Below are positions 1 through 8,581 of a stretch of DNA of 25,904 bases, one piece after another. How positions within the stretch are numbered: the stretch's first letter is position 1; the number at the start of each line of letters is the position of its first letter. The translations under genes and the position numbers were made by a program. Below the pieces are notes generated by a model. That model made no database searches. It was not told the origin of the DNA and worked only from the letters and a program-made list of their open reading frames with translations. Source of the stretch: an uncultured Eubacteriales bacterium (lineage in GTDB: Bacteria; Bacillota; Clostridia; Oscillospirales; Oscillospiraceae); contig USGS01000016.1 in NCBI GenBank assembly GCA_900554275.1, positions 1-25,904 on the forward strand, read 5' to 3'.

Positions 1-1
1 G

Positions 2-1255
2 GTATCTGTGGAGCTGGCGTATTCCAATGCGGCGTCGAACATAACTGCCACATTGAAGAACCAGGCAGGGAAACGCATTGTTGTGGAGAACACCGCTGAG
101 GATGAAACACAGGTTATCATGGGCGAGACAACGGAGCGTGATGGGAAAACTGTAACGGAGTGGATATTTGCTATTCCAGATACAACGGACGTTTCGCAGG
201 AAGGCGAGTGGTCGCTGGAAGCGATCACGCTCTACGGTGTGTACTACAATAAGTTGTACTACGGCGAAGAAGGCGTGACGATCGATCTGAGCGCGGAGCA
301 TATCCGAACCAAGGTGGTGAACTATGTTCGCGTCACACTGGCTGGAACGAGTCATGCGGATGGAAACGCATTCGCAGGGACGTTTATGACCGACCATCTC
401 GTAGATGACATGACGGTTACCATTGAGGATTATGAGCATGAGCCAATCCAGGCGGAAATCGGTGCTGTGAAGGTAGCTTATCGGCTGAACAGTGATAAGG
501 TGTCGATGGATACTTACGGTTATACAGCGAGTAACCTCAGCACGGGAGTTATCGTGGATGCGGTAGGAAGCAGCCGCCAGAATGATGCCACAGTATATGA
601 CATCGGCACGTTGAATTTCCAGCAGGCGGGCCCCTATGAAACCTGCACGGTCACATTTATGCTGGACGGTGAACCGTATGCAGCCAGTACTGCGCAGGGA
701 GCAAAGGCTTCGCTGCAGTACAAGGATGGAGGGCGTGCGTCTGAGCTGTGCCCGCAGTTTGAAGTAAAGTGGGCCGCGCCAGATGTGAAGGTTATCCTCG
801 TCAAGCAACCCACAGGTACTGATAGTAGTTGTAACGTCAAATACACGGAATATAGCGGCAACAGTATTACAGATCCGTACGATGTATCTGTCTACTGGTA
901 TCAGGACACAACAGAGTGGTTTTATCCGTATGTTCAGGTCGCTATCAGTGGAGTTGATCCGGCATATTATGGAGATGCTGTTATTGATGTTGTTATGAAA
1001 GCAGGGGCAAGGGCAGATCCGGGGACGACATACACTAAGTATTTTCGATTCAATTCTAAAGGAAGATCAAACTCAGTATCTATTGGGAAAATTGACGGTG
1101 ATGCTGGCGACGAGGCGGATAAGGGCTCACGAGGTGCGCCTCAATGGAGAGAAATAGAGAATCCCTTAAATACGGTTACAATTACTTCAGGTAGTGTGTC
1201 TTACAGTGTTGGCCTTGAAAAGAGCGTAAAAATCACAGTTACTACGAAGAGTTGA
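2..1255 (+). CDS. Beta-rich probable surface protein, 5' truncated
   Basis: The reading frame is open to the left edge of the window, so the start lies outside; an in-frame GTG at position 8 is probably internal. About 418 residues are visible. I do not recognise a family. The sequence is rich in T, V, S, Y and D with alternating hydrophobic residues, as in Ig-like or other beta-sandwich extracellular domains, and it has few cysteines. No LPXTG motif or C-terminal membrane segment is present; it ends in a short beta-like stretch finishing TVTTKS. The gene lies 47 bp upstream of the Lgt-like gene in the same direction and is probably the preceding member of the surface-protein operon. A secreted adhesin or structural subunit is an inference from composition and context only. 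The base composition looks slightly less GC-rich than the genes from 2,067 onward. Confidence 0.7.
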   Translation, partial: VSVELAYSNAASNITATLKNQAGKRIVVENTAEDETQVIMGETTERDGKTVTEWIFAIPDTTDVSQEGEWSLEAITLYGVYYNKLYYGEEGVTIDLSAEHIRTKVVNYVRVTLAGTSHADGNAFAGTFMTDHLVDDMTVTIEDYEHEPIQAEIGAVKVAYRLNSDKVSMDTYGYTASNLSTGVIVDAVGSSRQNDATVYDIGTLNFQQAGPYETCTVTFMLDGEPYAASTAQGAKASLQYKDGGRASELCPQFEVKWAAPDVKVILVKQPTGTDSSCNVKYTEYSGNSITDPYDVSVYWYQDTTEWFYPYVQVAISGVDPAYYGDAVIDVVMKAGARADPGTTYTKYFRFNSKGRSNSVSIGKIDGDAGDEADKGSRGAPQWREIENPLNTVTITSGSVSYSVGLEKSVKITVTTKS

Positions 1256-1302
1256 TAGTTGAGTGGAGATAGCTGTGAGGTGAGGGAAAAGGAGTAGCAG
1301 AC

Positions 1303-2070
1303 ATGAGTTTTGTTGAAGTGTTAGAGTTCATCCGCGTATATTACCTAAACTCCTACGTTCTAATCGCTATGGCGGCGGCCCTTCTATGCTGCCTTCTGCG
1401 GCGCAAGTATTATGACCTTGCCTTATGGCAGGTTATACTGCTGTATGCTGTGCATGCTGTTTTTGGGAATGTAGGCGACCGAGTTACAGCTCGTATCGCA
1501 TTGGGTTACTGGGGTGGAGGCTGCTGGTATGGCGTTCCGCTCATGATTCTGCTCAGTATCTGGCTGCTGACCAAAATATTGAAAGAGGACTACGGCACGA
1601 TCGGCGATATGTCGGCTGCGGGTATATGTGTTCTGCACATTCTATCCAAGGTCGCGTGTATCTTCCAAGGATGCTGTACGGGTGTCATCCTGTTCTTTAC
1701 CGACACGGGAAAGGCCATTCACTTTCCTTGCCGCGAGTTTGAGATCATCGCAAATACGGTCATATTAATCGTGCTGCTTCGATTTGAAAAGAAGCGGATC
1801 GCGAAGGGAATGCTCTGGGAACTCTATATGATCTGGTATGCCGTTATTCGCTATATAGCGGCATGGCTTCGAGAGATTCCAATCGATTGGAAACCATTTT
1901 TTCTTTGGATTCCGGCGCCGCGGCTGTGGACGGTCGTAATTTGCGCGACCGGCATAGTGATACTGTTTTTCCACTTCCAGAAGATATATGGAAGGAAGCC
2001 TACGATTAAAGAAATGCTGCGGGCCATAATTGGCAAGTTGCCGGCAAGAGAAATCGAGGAAGCTGTATGA
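1303..2070 (+). CDS. Lgt-like (prolipoprotein diacylglyceryl transferase family) membrane protein
   Basis: A 255-residue polytopic protein with about seven hydrophobic segments, the usual number for Lgt. The middle contains SKVACIFQGCCTG followed by FPCREFEI, which matches the shape of the Lgt signature region in Gram-positive relatives (an arginine-containing GR..CF..GCC.G motif, then FP and a downstream E). The arginine normally found in that signature is replaced by lysine here, so canonical transfer of diacylglycerol to lipoprotein cysteines is not assured. An AGGAG-type ribosome binding site lies 8 bp before the ATG. The stop overlaps the start of the next gene by 4 bp (ATGA), which suggests translational coupling to the leucine-rich-repeat protein. 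It is most likely a specialised paralogue serving the surface operon; no lipobox protein is visible among its immediate neighbours. Confidence 0.72.
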   Translation: MSFVEVLEFIRVYYLNSYVLIAMAAALLCCLLRRKYYDLALWQVILLYAVHAVFGNVGDRVTARIALGYWGGGCWYGVPLMILLSIWLLTKILKEDYGTIGDMSAAGICVLHILSKVACIFQGCCTGVILFFTDTGKAIHFPCREFEIIANTVILIVLLRFEKKRIAKGMLWELYMIWYAVIRYIAAWLREIPIDWKPFFLWIPAPRLWTVVICATGIVILFFHFQKIYGRKPTIKEMLRAIIGKLPAREIEEAV

Positions 2071-3827
2071 AAAGAAGCGGGATAGCAACGTTATTGATCC
2101 TTCTGCTAACGCTCACGCTGTCCCTCCCCGCGTATGCGGAGGAGGGCGGCGTCTGCGGCGATGACCTGCAGTGGAGATTCAGCGGCGGGACGCTGACCAT
2201 TACCGGAAGCGGTGAGATGACGGATTTTCCGGAGAGCGAGATGTCACCGTGGTATGATCTGCGGCAGCAGATCACCGCTGTGTCATTGCCCAGTGGGCTG
2301 ACCTCTGTGGGCGATCTGGCATTTTATGGATGCGAAGAGCTGACTGCCGTGACGCTGCCGGACAGTGTGACCCGCGTTGGCGACTATGCCTTTGCCGAGT
2401 GTGCGGAGCTGCTGACGGTCCGCCTGGGCAGCGGCGTGACCGAGATCGGAGAGTGCGCGTTCCGCGCCTGCGAGAAGCTGACCGCCGTGACGCTGCCGTA
2501 TTCCCTCACGACCATCGGCAGCATGGCGTTTTACCGGTGCGCATCTCTTGCGGCGATCACAGTGCCGGCATCGGTAAGCAGCATGGGCGTGTCCGTGTTC
2601 GCCTATTGCACGGGACTGGTGCGGGCAACGCTGTCAGCGCGGTTGGCCGGAGTGCCCACGTGGACGTTCTACGGCTGCTCCGCGCTGACGGAGGTCTTGC
2701 TTTCGTCTACCATTTCCGCGTCGGGGGAGTATGCGTTCAAGGGCTGCGAGAGCATTGATACGGTGTATACGGATTCCGGCGATCAGACGGTGGCGGATGC
2801 ACTGTTGGAGAGCATACGGCAGGGCGATACATCCTTTTCCGCGGACAGTGTGACAACAACGCCGCCTGCCGGCAGTACGACCACCGGCGGAAGCCGCGGC
2901 GCGCAGACCACCGTTTCTGAAAATGAGAGCAGTACCATCTCCGTCAAGAGAGAAAACGACGGCGGGAAAGAGACAACGACCATTACTGCCACGATCACGG
3001 ACAAGCAGGGGTGGTCAGATCTGAAGGACACCGTGGATAAAGCGCGCGATGAAGGTGCGGACGGTGTGTTGGAGGTCATCATTCAGCCGGACAGTGGGGA
3101 GATCTCGGGCAAAGACCTCTCTCGTTTTGGCGGTGAAGATGCGACCATTACCATCCGTGCGGAGGACGGCTCTCGCTGGAAGATCGACGCGGCCAACGCC
3201 ACGGACAAGGATTACTCGGGATCTTATAAGCTGGGAGCGTCTGTGACGGAAACAGACTCCGAGAAGGCCGGCATTGAGAGTGACCAGGTGTTTCAGGTGG
3301 ATTTCGCGGACAATACGGACTTTGATGTGACCGTCGGCGTGAAGGTGGACAATGCCCGCCAGTATGCAACGCTGTATCAGGGCACGGACGCCGTGCAGAC
3401 CTCGGTGGTTGATGATGAGGGCTACGCATGGTTCTCGCTGGCCAGCATAAGTAAACGGACAAAATACTATGTGGGCATCAATGCGGCAGGTGTCGGCATG
3501 GAAAACGCGGTAATACCGGAGTCGTTGTCTGCGGCTTACGGCGTGGATGCGACGCTTACAGATGCCAATGGGACGGCTTATCAGATCACCGGACGCAGCT
3601 CCCGCTGGGGCGTTACGGGGAAGCAATTTGCCATAACCGCGGCTATCATTATCGGATCGGTGATCCTGGTCATTTCTGTAGTCATGGTGACACTGAACAA
3701 GATGTCTAAGACCAAGGCTAAGTATGCGGCGATGGCGGCAGACGATGATGCGATCGATGAGGACGCTCTGCGTATGCAGATCATGCAGGAGATGCTGGAC
3801 GAAGCGCAGAAAAGAAAGAAGAAATAA
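2067..3827 (+). CDS. BspA-type leucine-rich repeat surface protein with C-terminal membrane anchor
   Basis: This 586-residue protein has a signal peptide (about residues 1-24, ending AYA). About seven LRR_5/BspA-like repeats follow at roughly 70-237, with the recurring pattern L..V.LP..V..IG..AF..C. A Ser/Thr-rich linker lies at about 250-290 and a beta-rich region at about 290-500. A hydrophobic helix follows at about 521-544 (AITAAIIIGSVILVISVV), then a 42-residue charged cytoplasmic tail ending KRKKK. BspA-like repeats are known from adhesion and protein-binding proteins of gut and oral bacteria. The start overlaps the Lgt-like gene by 4 bp, with an AGGA site just upstream. The type I membrane topology and the acidic, helix-forming tail are unusual compared with LPXTG-anchored relatives. 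The role is inferred to be a membrane-tethered ligand- or assembly-binding subunit of the surface system. Confidence 0.85.
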   Translation: MKRSGIATLLILLLTLTLSLPAYAEEGGVCGDDLQWRFSGGTLTITGSGEMTDFPESEMSPWYDLRQQITAVSLPSGLTSVGDLAFYGCEELTAVTLPDSVTRVGDYAFAECAELLTVRLGSGVTEIGECAFRACEKLTAVTLPYSLTTIGSMAFYRCASLAAITVPASVSSMGVSVFAYCTGLVRATLSARLAGVPTWTFYGCSALTEVLLSSTISASGEYAFKGCESIDTVYTDSGDQTVADALLESIRQGDTSFSADSVTTTPPAGSTTTGGSRGAQTTVSENESSTISVKRENDGGKETTTITATITDKQGWSDLKDTVDKARDEGADGVLEVIIQPDSGEISGKDLSRFGGEDATITIRAEDGSRWKIDAANATDKDYSGSYKLGASVTETDSEKAGIESDQVFQVDFADNTDFDVTVGVKVDNARQYATLYQGTDAVQTSVVDDEGYAWFSLASISKRTKYYVGINAAGVGMENAVIPESLSAAYGVDATLTDANGTAYQITGRSSRWGVTGKQFAITAAIIIGSVILVISVVMVTLNKMSKTKAKYAAMAADDDAIDEDALRMQIMQEMLDEAQKRKKK

Positions 3828-3862
3828 GACCACGCAGAACACGCGGAAGGGAGGGGCTGGCT

Positions 3863-5161
3863 GTGAAGAAAAGAGCATACATAAAGATCGCTTGCACGGC
3901 GGCTGCCCTTCTGTGCGCCATGGCCATGATCGTCATGAGCTCCTACGCCTGGCTCACCGCGTCCACCAGTCCGGTGGCTGAGGGTATCCAGGTGGCCGTG
4001 GGCGGCGGCAGCACCATTCTGCTGGCACCTGATCTGGTGAACAACGAGTGGGTGCACTACCCCGGCGCGTTTGGCGCTACGCTGCGGCTGGACGATCTGC
4101 TGGACGCCGATGCGCACAGCGGCCTGACGCCGGTCTCCACGGCAGATGGTCTGAACTGGTATCTGCCGGTGTACTACACGGAGGATGACCCGGAGGTGCG
4201 GGCGGGGACGGCCAAAGCAGGAGATCTGAAGACGTACGACCAATTCCTGTGTGACGAGACGTTGACGCACGCCAACCTGTCGGCTGACGATGAAAGTGCC
4301 GCCGAGGGGAGTTATCTGTACGCTGATTTCTGGGTGGTGTCGCCGGGCAGCCGCTATGAGCTGCGGGTGTCCACCAGCAACGATGCCAGCGGCGCGGGCA
4401 GCTATGTGGTGGATATGCCCCAGGTGGTGGAAACGGAAGTTGGCTTCGCCATGCAGACGCCGGAGTACCCGGCGTCCGAGAGCCTTCGCGTGGGCTTTCT
4501 GGTGAATCAGAACGCCGCTGCGGAAAGTGCGGCCGCTTACGCCGCCGACGGCGGCGACCAGCGCTATACCACGCTGAGGGGCGACTATCAGAAGGCGGGA
4601 GAGCAGGTGCAGCCTGCCTTCTCCTACAATACGTTCCACATCTACGAACCGAATGGCAGCAGCCATACCGCGCAGAGAGAAACGGATTATATCGCCACCT
4701 ATCCGCTGGGCCGGAACGACACTTCCGTTACCGGTATACCGGTGGGCGGCAGACTCAGTGTGCAGATGGCCAGTCAGTGGGAGGAAAATAAGGTCAACGA
4801 CTTGTTTACAGCCAGTGTGCAGCAGGCGGGGGATACGGCGACTGCGGCAGACGTACAGGCCCGGCTCTATAAGACCCTGGCTGGCCGCTCTGACTATGTG
4901 AACAAAGGACAATTTATTCAGAACACCGACAAGCTCTATGCGAACTTGGAAGAAGACCACACTGTTTTGCAAGCCACGCTGGAGCAGATGGCTAAAGCGG
5001 GGGCTAACGAGAGCAACAGCATCGTGACGCTGGAGCGCAATGTGCCTCAGCGCATCCGGATGTTTATATGGCTGGAGGGACAGGACGCGGACTGCGTCAG
5101 CGGCGCGTCCGTAAGCGGCTTTGCCATGCGTATCGAGCTGGCGGGCAGCACAGTAAAATAA
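3863..5161 (+). CDS. SipW-type signal peptide secreted protein
   Basis: This is a 432-residue secreted protein starting with GTG at 3863, preceded by a strong GGGAGGGG ribosome binding site. The N-terminus is MKKRAYIKIA, then a hydrophobic core at about residues 9-27, then SYAWLTAS at about 27-34. That AW[LF]T pattern after the core is typical of SipW-dependent signal peptides (TasA/camelysin class). The remainder is beta-rich with many small and acidic residues and no second membrane segment, and it ends in a beta-like stretch (FAMRIELAGSTVK). The signal peptidase gene follows after 6 bp, so this is a very likely substrate of that enzyme. By analogy with TasA it may be a structural or fibre subunit, but no TasA-domain residues were identified with confidence. 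Confidence 0.8.
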   Translation: MKKRAYIKIACTAAALLCAMAMIVMSSYAWLTASTSPVAEGIQVAVGGGSTILLAPDLVNNEWVHYPGAFGATLRLDDLLDADAHSGLTPVSTADGLNWYLPVYYTEDDPEVRAGTAKAGDLKTYDQFLCDETLTHANLSADDESAAEGSYLYADFWVVSPGSRYELRVSTSNDASGAGSYVVDMPQVVETEVGFAMQTPEYPASESLRVGFLVNQNAAAESAAAYAADGGDQRYTTLRGDYQKAGEQVQPAFSYNTFHIYEPNGSSHTAQRETDYIATYPLGRNDTSVTGIPVGGRLSVQMASQWEENKVNDLFTASVQQAGDTATAADVQARLYKTLAGRSDYVNKGQFIQNTDKLYANLEEDHTVLQATLEQMAKAGANESNSIVTLERNVPQRIRMFIWLEGQDADCVSGASVSGFAMRIELAGSTVK

Positions 5162-5167
5162 GAGACT

Positions 5168-5854
5168 ATGGAAATGAAAGCAACGAAGCGCCGCGTCGGT
5201 GACGTTGCCAGCGTGGCGGTGTTGTGCGCGGCGGTGCTGCTGTGTATCACTGTTGCGCTTCAGGTGGCGGCACGAGGCTATGCCAGTGTGATGGGCTACA
5301 GCCTGTTCCGGGTGATCACCGGCAGTATGGAACCCACCATCCCGGTAAACGCTGTGATCGTGTGCCGCAGCACGGACATTCACGATGTGGCCGTGGGAGA
5401 TGTGGTGGTATTCCGCTTGGCGGATCTCAGTGGCGAGAAGATCATCACCCACCGTGTGAGCGACATCCACACGCAGTCGGACGGCACGGTGACGCTGGAA
5501 ACGCGGGGTGATGCCAACCCGGTGGCGGACGGCAAGCCTGTGACGCAGCAACAGCTCATTGGCAGGGTGGTTTGGTATTCCGATAAGGAAGGCGGTGTGA
5601 CCAGGGTGATAGGATTTCTCGGAGGATCGATCGGGTTTCTGGCCTGTATCGTGTTCCCCATCCTGCTGCTGGGCGCGCTGATCCTGCGAGGCAGCATCAA
5701 CTCCATCCGCCGCCAGCTGCAGGAGGTGGCCAAAGAGATGGATGAGGCAGCGGCTTTGGATGAAGGCATTGAGCTGACGCCGGAGGAATATGAAGAGATA
5801 TACCGCAAGGTACGGGCAGAGGTACTGGAGGAGCTGAAAAACGAACATGAGTAA
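5168..5854 (+). CDS. sipW: SipW-like signal peptidase I (ER-type Ser/His)
   Basis: A 228-residue membrane serine protease that cleaves signal peptides on the outer face of the membrane. The N-terminal helix is at about 15-35. The catalytic serine is Ser53 in GSMEPT. The second catalytic residue is His95 in IITHRV, not lysine, which marks the archaeal/ER-type (SipW) branch. A GDANPVAD segment with Asp115/Asp121 follows, as in that branch. A second helix lies at about 151-174, followed by an unusually long charged cytoplasmic tail of about 53 residues (EEYEEIYRKVRAEVLEEL). The gene sits between four genes for secreted proteins, which implies a dedicated peptidase. The ribosome binding site is weak; an in-frame ATG at 5174 is a possible alternative start. 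The stop overlaps the next gene by 8 bp. The family assignment is firm; the gene symbol is given by homology. Confidence 0.9.
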   Translation: MEMKATKRRVGDVASVAVLCAAVLLCITVALQVAARGYASVMGYSLFRVITGSMEPTIPVNAVIVCRSTDIHDVAVGDVVVFRLADLSGEKIITHRVSDIHTQSDGTVTLETRGDANPVADGKPVTQQQLIGRVVWYSDKEGGVTRVIGFLGGSIGFLACIVFPILLLGALILRGSINSIRRQLQEVAKEMDEAAALDEGIELTPEEYEEIYRKVRAEVLEELKNEHE

Positions 5855-7808
5855 CAGAGAATTGGCGGAGCGCAGCAGAGCCTCCTTTGGAAAAATATGG
5901 AAGCAAGCCCTGTTCGCTCTGGCGGCACTGGCTACGCTGGGCGTGCTGCTCTATTCCCTGACCACGGCCTGGTATACCAATGTGGCGGAGACCACAGAGC
6001 TGGTCTTTGAAACGGAGAGCTGGGGCTTCGAGGGCCAGGTCAAAGCGCTGGACACGGGACTGCTCTTAGCACCGGGACAGAGCGCCTGCGCCGCGCTGTC
6101 CGTGACCAACGACGGAGAGCAGATCAATCAGATCACGGTGACGGTGGACAAGTCTACCATGCCGGAGGAGCTGCAAAAGCGCATCTACTTCTATGTGCCT
6201 GCCGCGGCAAAGAAAAGTGACAAGACGGCGGACCGCGTTTACCTCAGCACCTATGGCGGCTATTCCTACCGGGTCATGCCCAAGAGCACCCTGCTTCTGA
6301 CGGCGGACAGTGCGGCGGATGCCCCTGTGCGCTGTGAGTGGGTCTATGATGTGCTGGGCTATTACGTCTACGGCACGCTGGACGAGAAGGGACAGCTTAT
6401 AACCGGACGGGAGGACGTGGAGGCGCCTGCCTATATCCGCCCGGTGGAGTATGACTACGACAAGGCCATTTTCCAGGATGACAAGCTGCTGACAGTGGGT
6501 GAGGTCAAAGTAGATGACTTTGCGAAGGAGCTGCTGGCCGCCGACGGGTACAAAGACGCGGGCAAAACAAAAGTCGGCGACTATTACGCCGTGAACACCA
6601 CCGGGACTTCCGGGAGTGAGCAGACCGGCCTGTGGCTGTATCTCTGCACGCAGACGGAGGTCGAGGCGGCCACTGTGCTGGATACCCGCATCGGGACATA
6701 CCGCTATCTGTTGGAGCAGAAGGACGAGCAGGGTAACTCTATTGCGCTGATTGCGGATCAGACCGAGAAATACGGGGATGTGGCCACATTGTTGGATGGC
6801 GCTAAGGCCACCATTCAGATCGCCGGGCAGAACCTGCGGACGAGCATTGCGGACGTGACCGAGGTGAAGAGCCTAACTGCGGCACTAAAGCAGGGCGAAA
6901 GCGTCCGGCTGGCCGGAGATATGACGCTGGAGGAGGCCGTCACCATCCCGGCGGATAAAGATGTGATCATCGACCTGAACGGCAAGCAGCTGACCACCGC
7001 TGTGGTGGGGCAGCCGGTGCTGGAGAGTGCACCGGGCAGCAGCATCACGGTGCTCAACGGCACGATCGACGGCGGCGGCCGCGATACGGCGGTGCATCTG
7101 GTGGGCAGCCGCGCGGCGTTCAGCGGCGTGACCATTCAGGGACGCCTGCTTATCGACGACAAGAACGAAAGCAACGAAAATGGCACTGTCTCCGTGGTGC
7201 GGCTCAGCAACTGCACGCTGAAGACCGTGGGCGACGAGCAGGTGGGCGTTCATGTATTTGGCAACGGCGCTGCGTCCAGCAGCCGCACGGTGCTGTTGGT
7301 GGAGGACTGCACCATCGAGAGCACCTTCGCCGGTATTCTGGGCAACGGCTCGGACGACTGCTACGGCACGGATATTCAGGTGCTCAACAGCACCGTGAAG
7401 GGAAAGTATGCCGGCATCTACCAGCCCCAGCGGGGCAGCCGCCTGCTGGTGCAGAACAGCACAGTGGAGGGCATGACAGGCATAGCCGTCAAGGGCGGCA
7501 CGGTTACGATCCAGAACTGCATCGTCAACGGCACGGCGGAAGAGGGCTTTCTTCCCAAGGAGGACCAGGTCAAGGCCAGCAGGAACGGCTGGCTGGACAC
7601 CGGTGCAGGCGTCTATGTGGAGGCCAATTACGACTGGGCGGACGAGATCACCCTGACGATCACGGACAGCACCATTTCTACCAAGACACTGGGTGTCCCG
7701 AATGTGCTGATCGTGGGCGAAAAAGCGGATGCGGTGACAGCAAACAGCAATTATTCAAATGCGAATGCGAATGCGAATGCGAATGACCAGTCATCCGGCA
7801 TCGGATGA
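5847..7808 (+). CDS. Secreted beta-helix protein with SipW-type signal peptide
   Basis: A 653-residue protein. A hydrophobic segment at about 21-38 is followed by TTAWYTN (39-45), again the AW-aromatic-T pattern of SipW-type signal peptides. Residues of roughly 50-310 form a mixed region rich in Y, D and T. From about 330 to 620 there are repeated V-x-I/L strands with N and G turns (for example VIIDLNGKQL, ITVLNGTIDGGG, LLVQNSTVEG), characteristic of a right-handed parallel beta-helix as in pectate-lyase-like folds. No lyase catalytic set could be recognised, so a structural or carbohydrate-binding role is as likely as catalysis. The C-terminus has a short Asn-Ala repeat (638-646). GGAGGAG lies about 14 bp before the ATG inside the signal peptidase gene, and the start overlaps that gene by 8 bp. 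Confidence 0.8.
   Translation: MSNRELAERSRASFGKIWKQALFALAALATLGVLLYSLTTAWYTNVAETTELVFETESWGFEGQVKALDTGLLLAPGQSACAALSVTNDGEQINQITVTVDKSTMPEELQKRIYFYVPAAAKKSDKTADRVYLSTYGGYSYRVMPKSTLLLTADSAADAPVRCEWVYDVLGYYVYGTLDEKGQLITGREDVEAPAYIRPVEYDYDKAIFQDDKLLTVGEVKVDDFAKELLAADGYKDAGKTKVGDYYAVNTTGTSGSEQTGLWLYLCTQTEVEAATVLDTRIGTYRYLLEQKDEQGNSIALIADQTEKYGDVATLLDGAKATIQIAGQNLRTSIADVTEVKSLTAALKQGESVRLAGDMTLEEAVTIPADKDVIIDLNGKQLTTAVVGQPVLESAPGSSITVLNGTIDGGGRDTAVHLVGSRAAFSGVTIQGRLLIDDKNESNENGTVSVVRLSNCTLKTVGDEQVGVHVFGNGAASSSRTVLLVEDCTIESTFAGILGNGSDDCYGTDIQVLNSTVKGKYAGIYQPQRGSRLLVQNSTVEGMTGIAVKGGTVTIQNCIVNGTAEEGFLPKEDQVKASRNGWLDTGAGVYVEANYDWADEITLTITDSTISTKTLGVPNVLIVGEKADAVTANSNYSNANANANANDQSSGIG
7758..7784 (+). 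repeat. Hexanucleotide tandem repeat (AATGCG) in coding sequence
   Basis: Four perfect copies of AATGCG plus a partial fifth (AAT) encode Asn-Ala repeats near the C-terminus of the beta-helix protein. Because the unit is 6 bp, slippage would change protein length by two residues per unit without shifting the frame. No other repeat of this kind was seen in the cluster. Confidence 0.9.
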
Positions 7809-7834
7809 CAGACCATAGGGAGAAGCAGCTATCC

Positions 7835-8581
7835 ATGAAAAAACGGGCAGGGACAAGTCAATATATGCTGTGTCTGGCGGCGGTGCTGCTGCTGGCGTGC
7901 GGCATTTTGCTCCTGGGCACGGCGCGGGCGCGTTTTTCGTCCTCCGTTTCAAAGGAGGTAGCGCTTCAGGCCCGGCCGCTGGAACCGCTGCGGCTGACGC
8001 CGCGGGACGATGGTGATACATGGCAGATGGTCGATGGCAGCTGTATACGCACATTCCTGCTGGAATACGACGGTACGCAGGAGAAAAGCGACGTGACCGT
8101 AGGCGTTACGCTGCTGGCCAGCCTGGGCATTGAGACACCGGAAGCACTGGACATCACGCTGGCGGTGAAAGAGCCGAACGACACACCCGTTACCAAACCG
8201 GAGAATGGGAGCGTTGAGGGCGTGGACATGGCGGACACAGCGGAAGTGCCGCAGGACGACACGCTGGATGCTGCGCCTAAAACGAAGATGGTGACGTATC
8301 GCGGCATTGCGGAGGAAATTTCGAAGGGATCGGCGCTGTGGTATTCCTTTGGCCCTGGCTGGTGCTACCGGTTCTGCCCGGTGACGTCTGTGCAGAGCAC
8401 GGTAGACGGGCAGGCAGGGGAGACACAGGAGCAGGTCGGGCCGGAAGTGACATGGACGGTCAAGGCCGGTGAGCGGTGGCAGAAGACCATAACGGTCGCG
8501 GTCAGAGCTGATGCGGACGTTCGTTATGATGCGCTGCTGCGGCTGTGCGCCGACGTGCGCGGCGAGAAGGGAAACGAATGA
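7835..8581 (+). CDS. Small secreted protein of the surface operon
   Basis: With the start at the ATG at 7835 the product is 248 residues and begins with a classical signal sequence: MKKRAGTSQY, then a hydrophobic core (about 11-28), then GTARARFSSS. An ATG at 7805 overlaps the preceding stop and would add ten charged residues, but it has no ribosome binding site. The 7835 ATG has AGGGAGAAG about 10 bp upstream, so I prefer it. The mature part is beta-rich and acidic, with an acidic, Thr/Pro-containing insertion in the middle (about 115-150), and ends in a strand-like segment. The family is not recognised. The cleavage-site pattern ARARF differs from the AW pattern of the two earlier secreted proteins, but it resembles AQARY of the next gene, so the two may form a matched pair of subunits. 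Confidence 0.75.
   Translation: MKKRAGTSQYMLCLAAVLLLACGILLLGTARARFSSSVSKEVALQARPLEPLRLTPRDDGDTWQMVDGSCIRTFLLEYDGTQEKSDVTVGVTLLASLGIETPEALDITLAVKEPNDTPVTKPENGSVEGVDMADTAEVPQDDTLDAAPKTKMVTYRGIAEEISKGSALWYSFGPGWCYRFCPVTSVQSTVDGQAGETQEQVGPEVTWTVKAGERWQKTITVAVRADADVRYDALLRLCADVRGEKGNE

Noticed and set aside
3581..5848. A 755-codon open frame on the - strand opposite the surface operon
   Set aside because: It is antisense to three well supported genes, rich in His, Arg and Gln as expected from a shadow frame in GC-rich DNA, and has no domain or ribosome binding site.
7758..7784. Phase-variable on/off switch from the AATGCG repeat
   Set aside because: The unit is 6 bp, so slippage keeps the reading frame; only length variation is possible.
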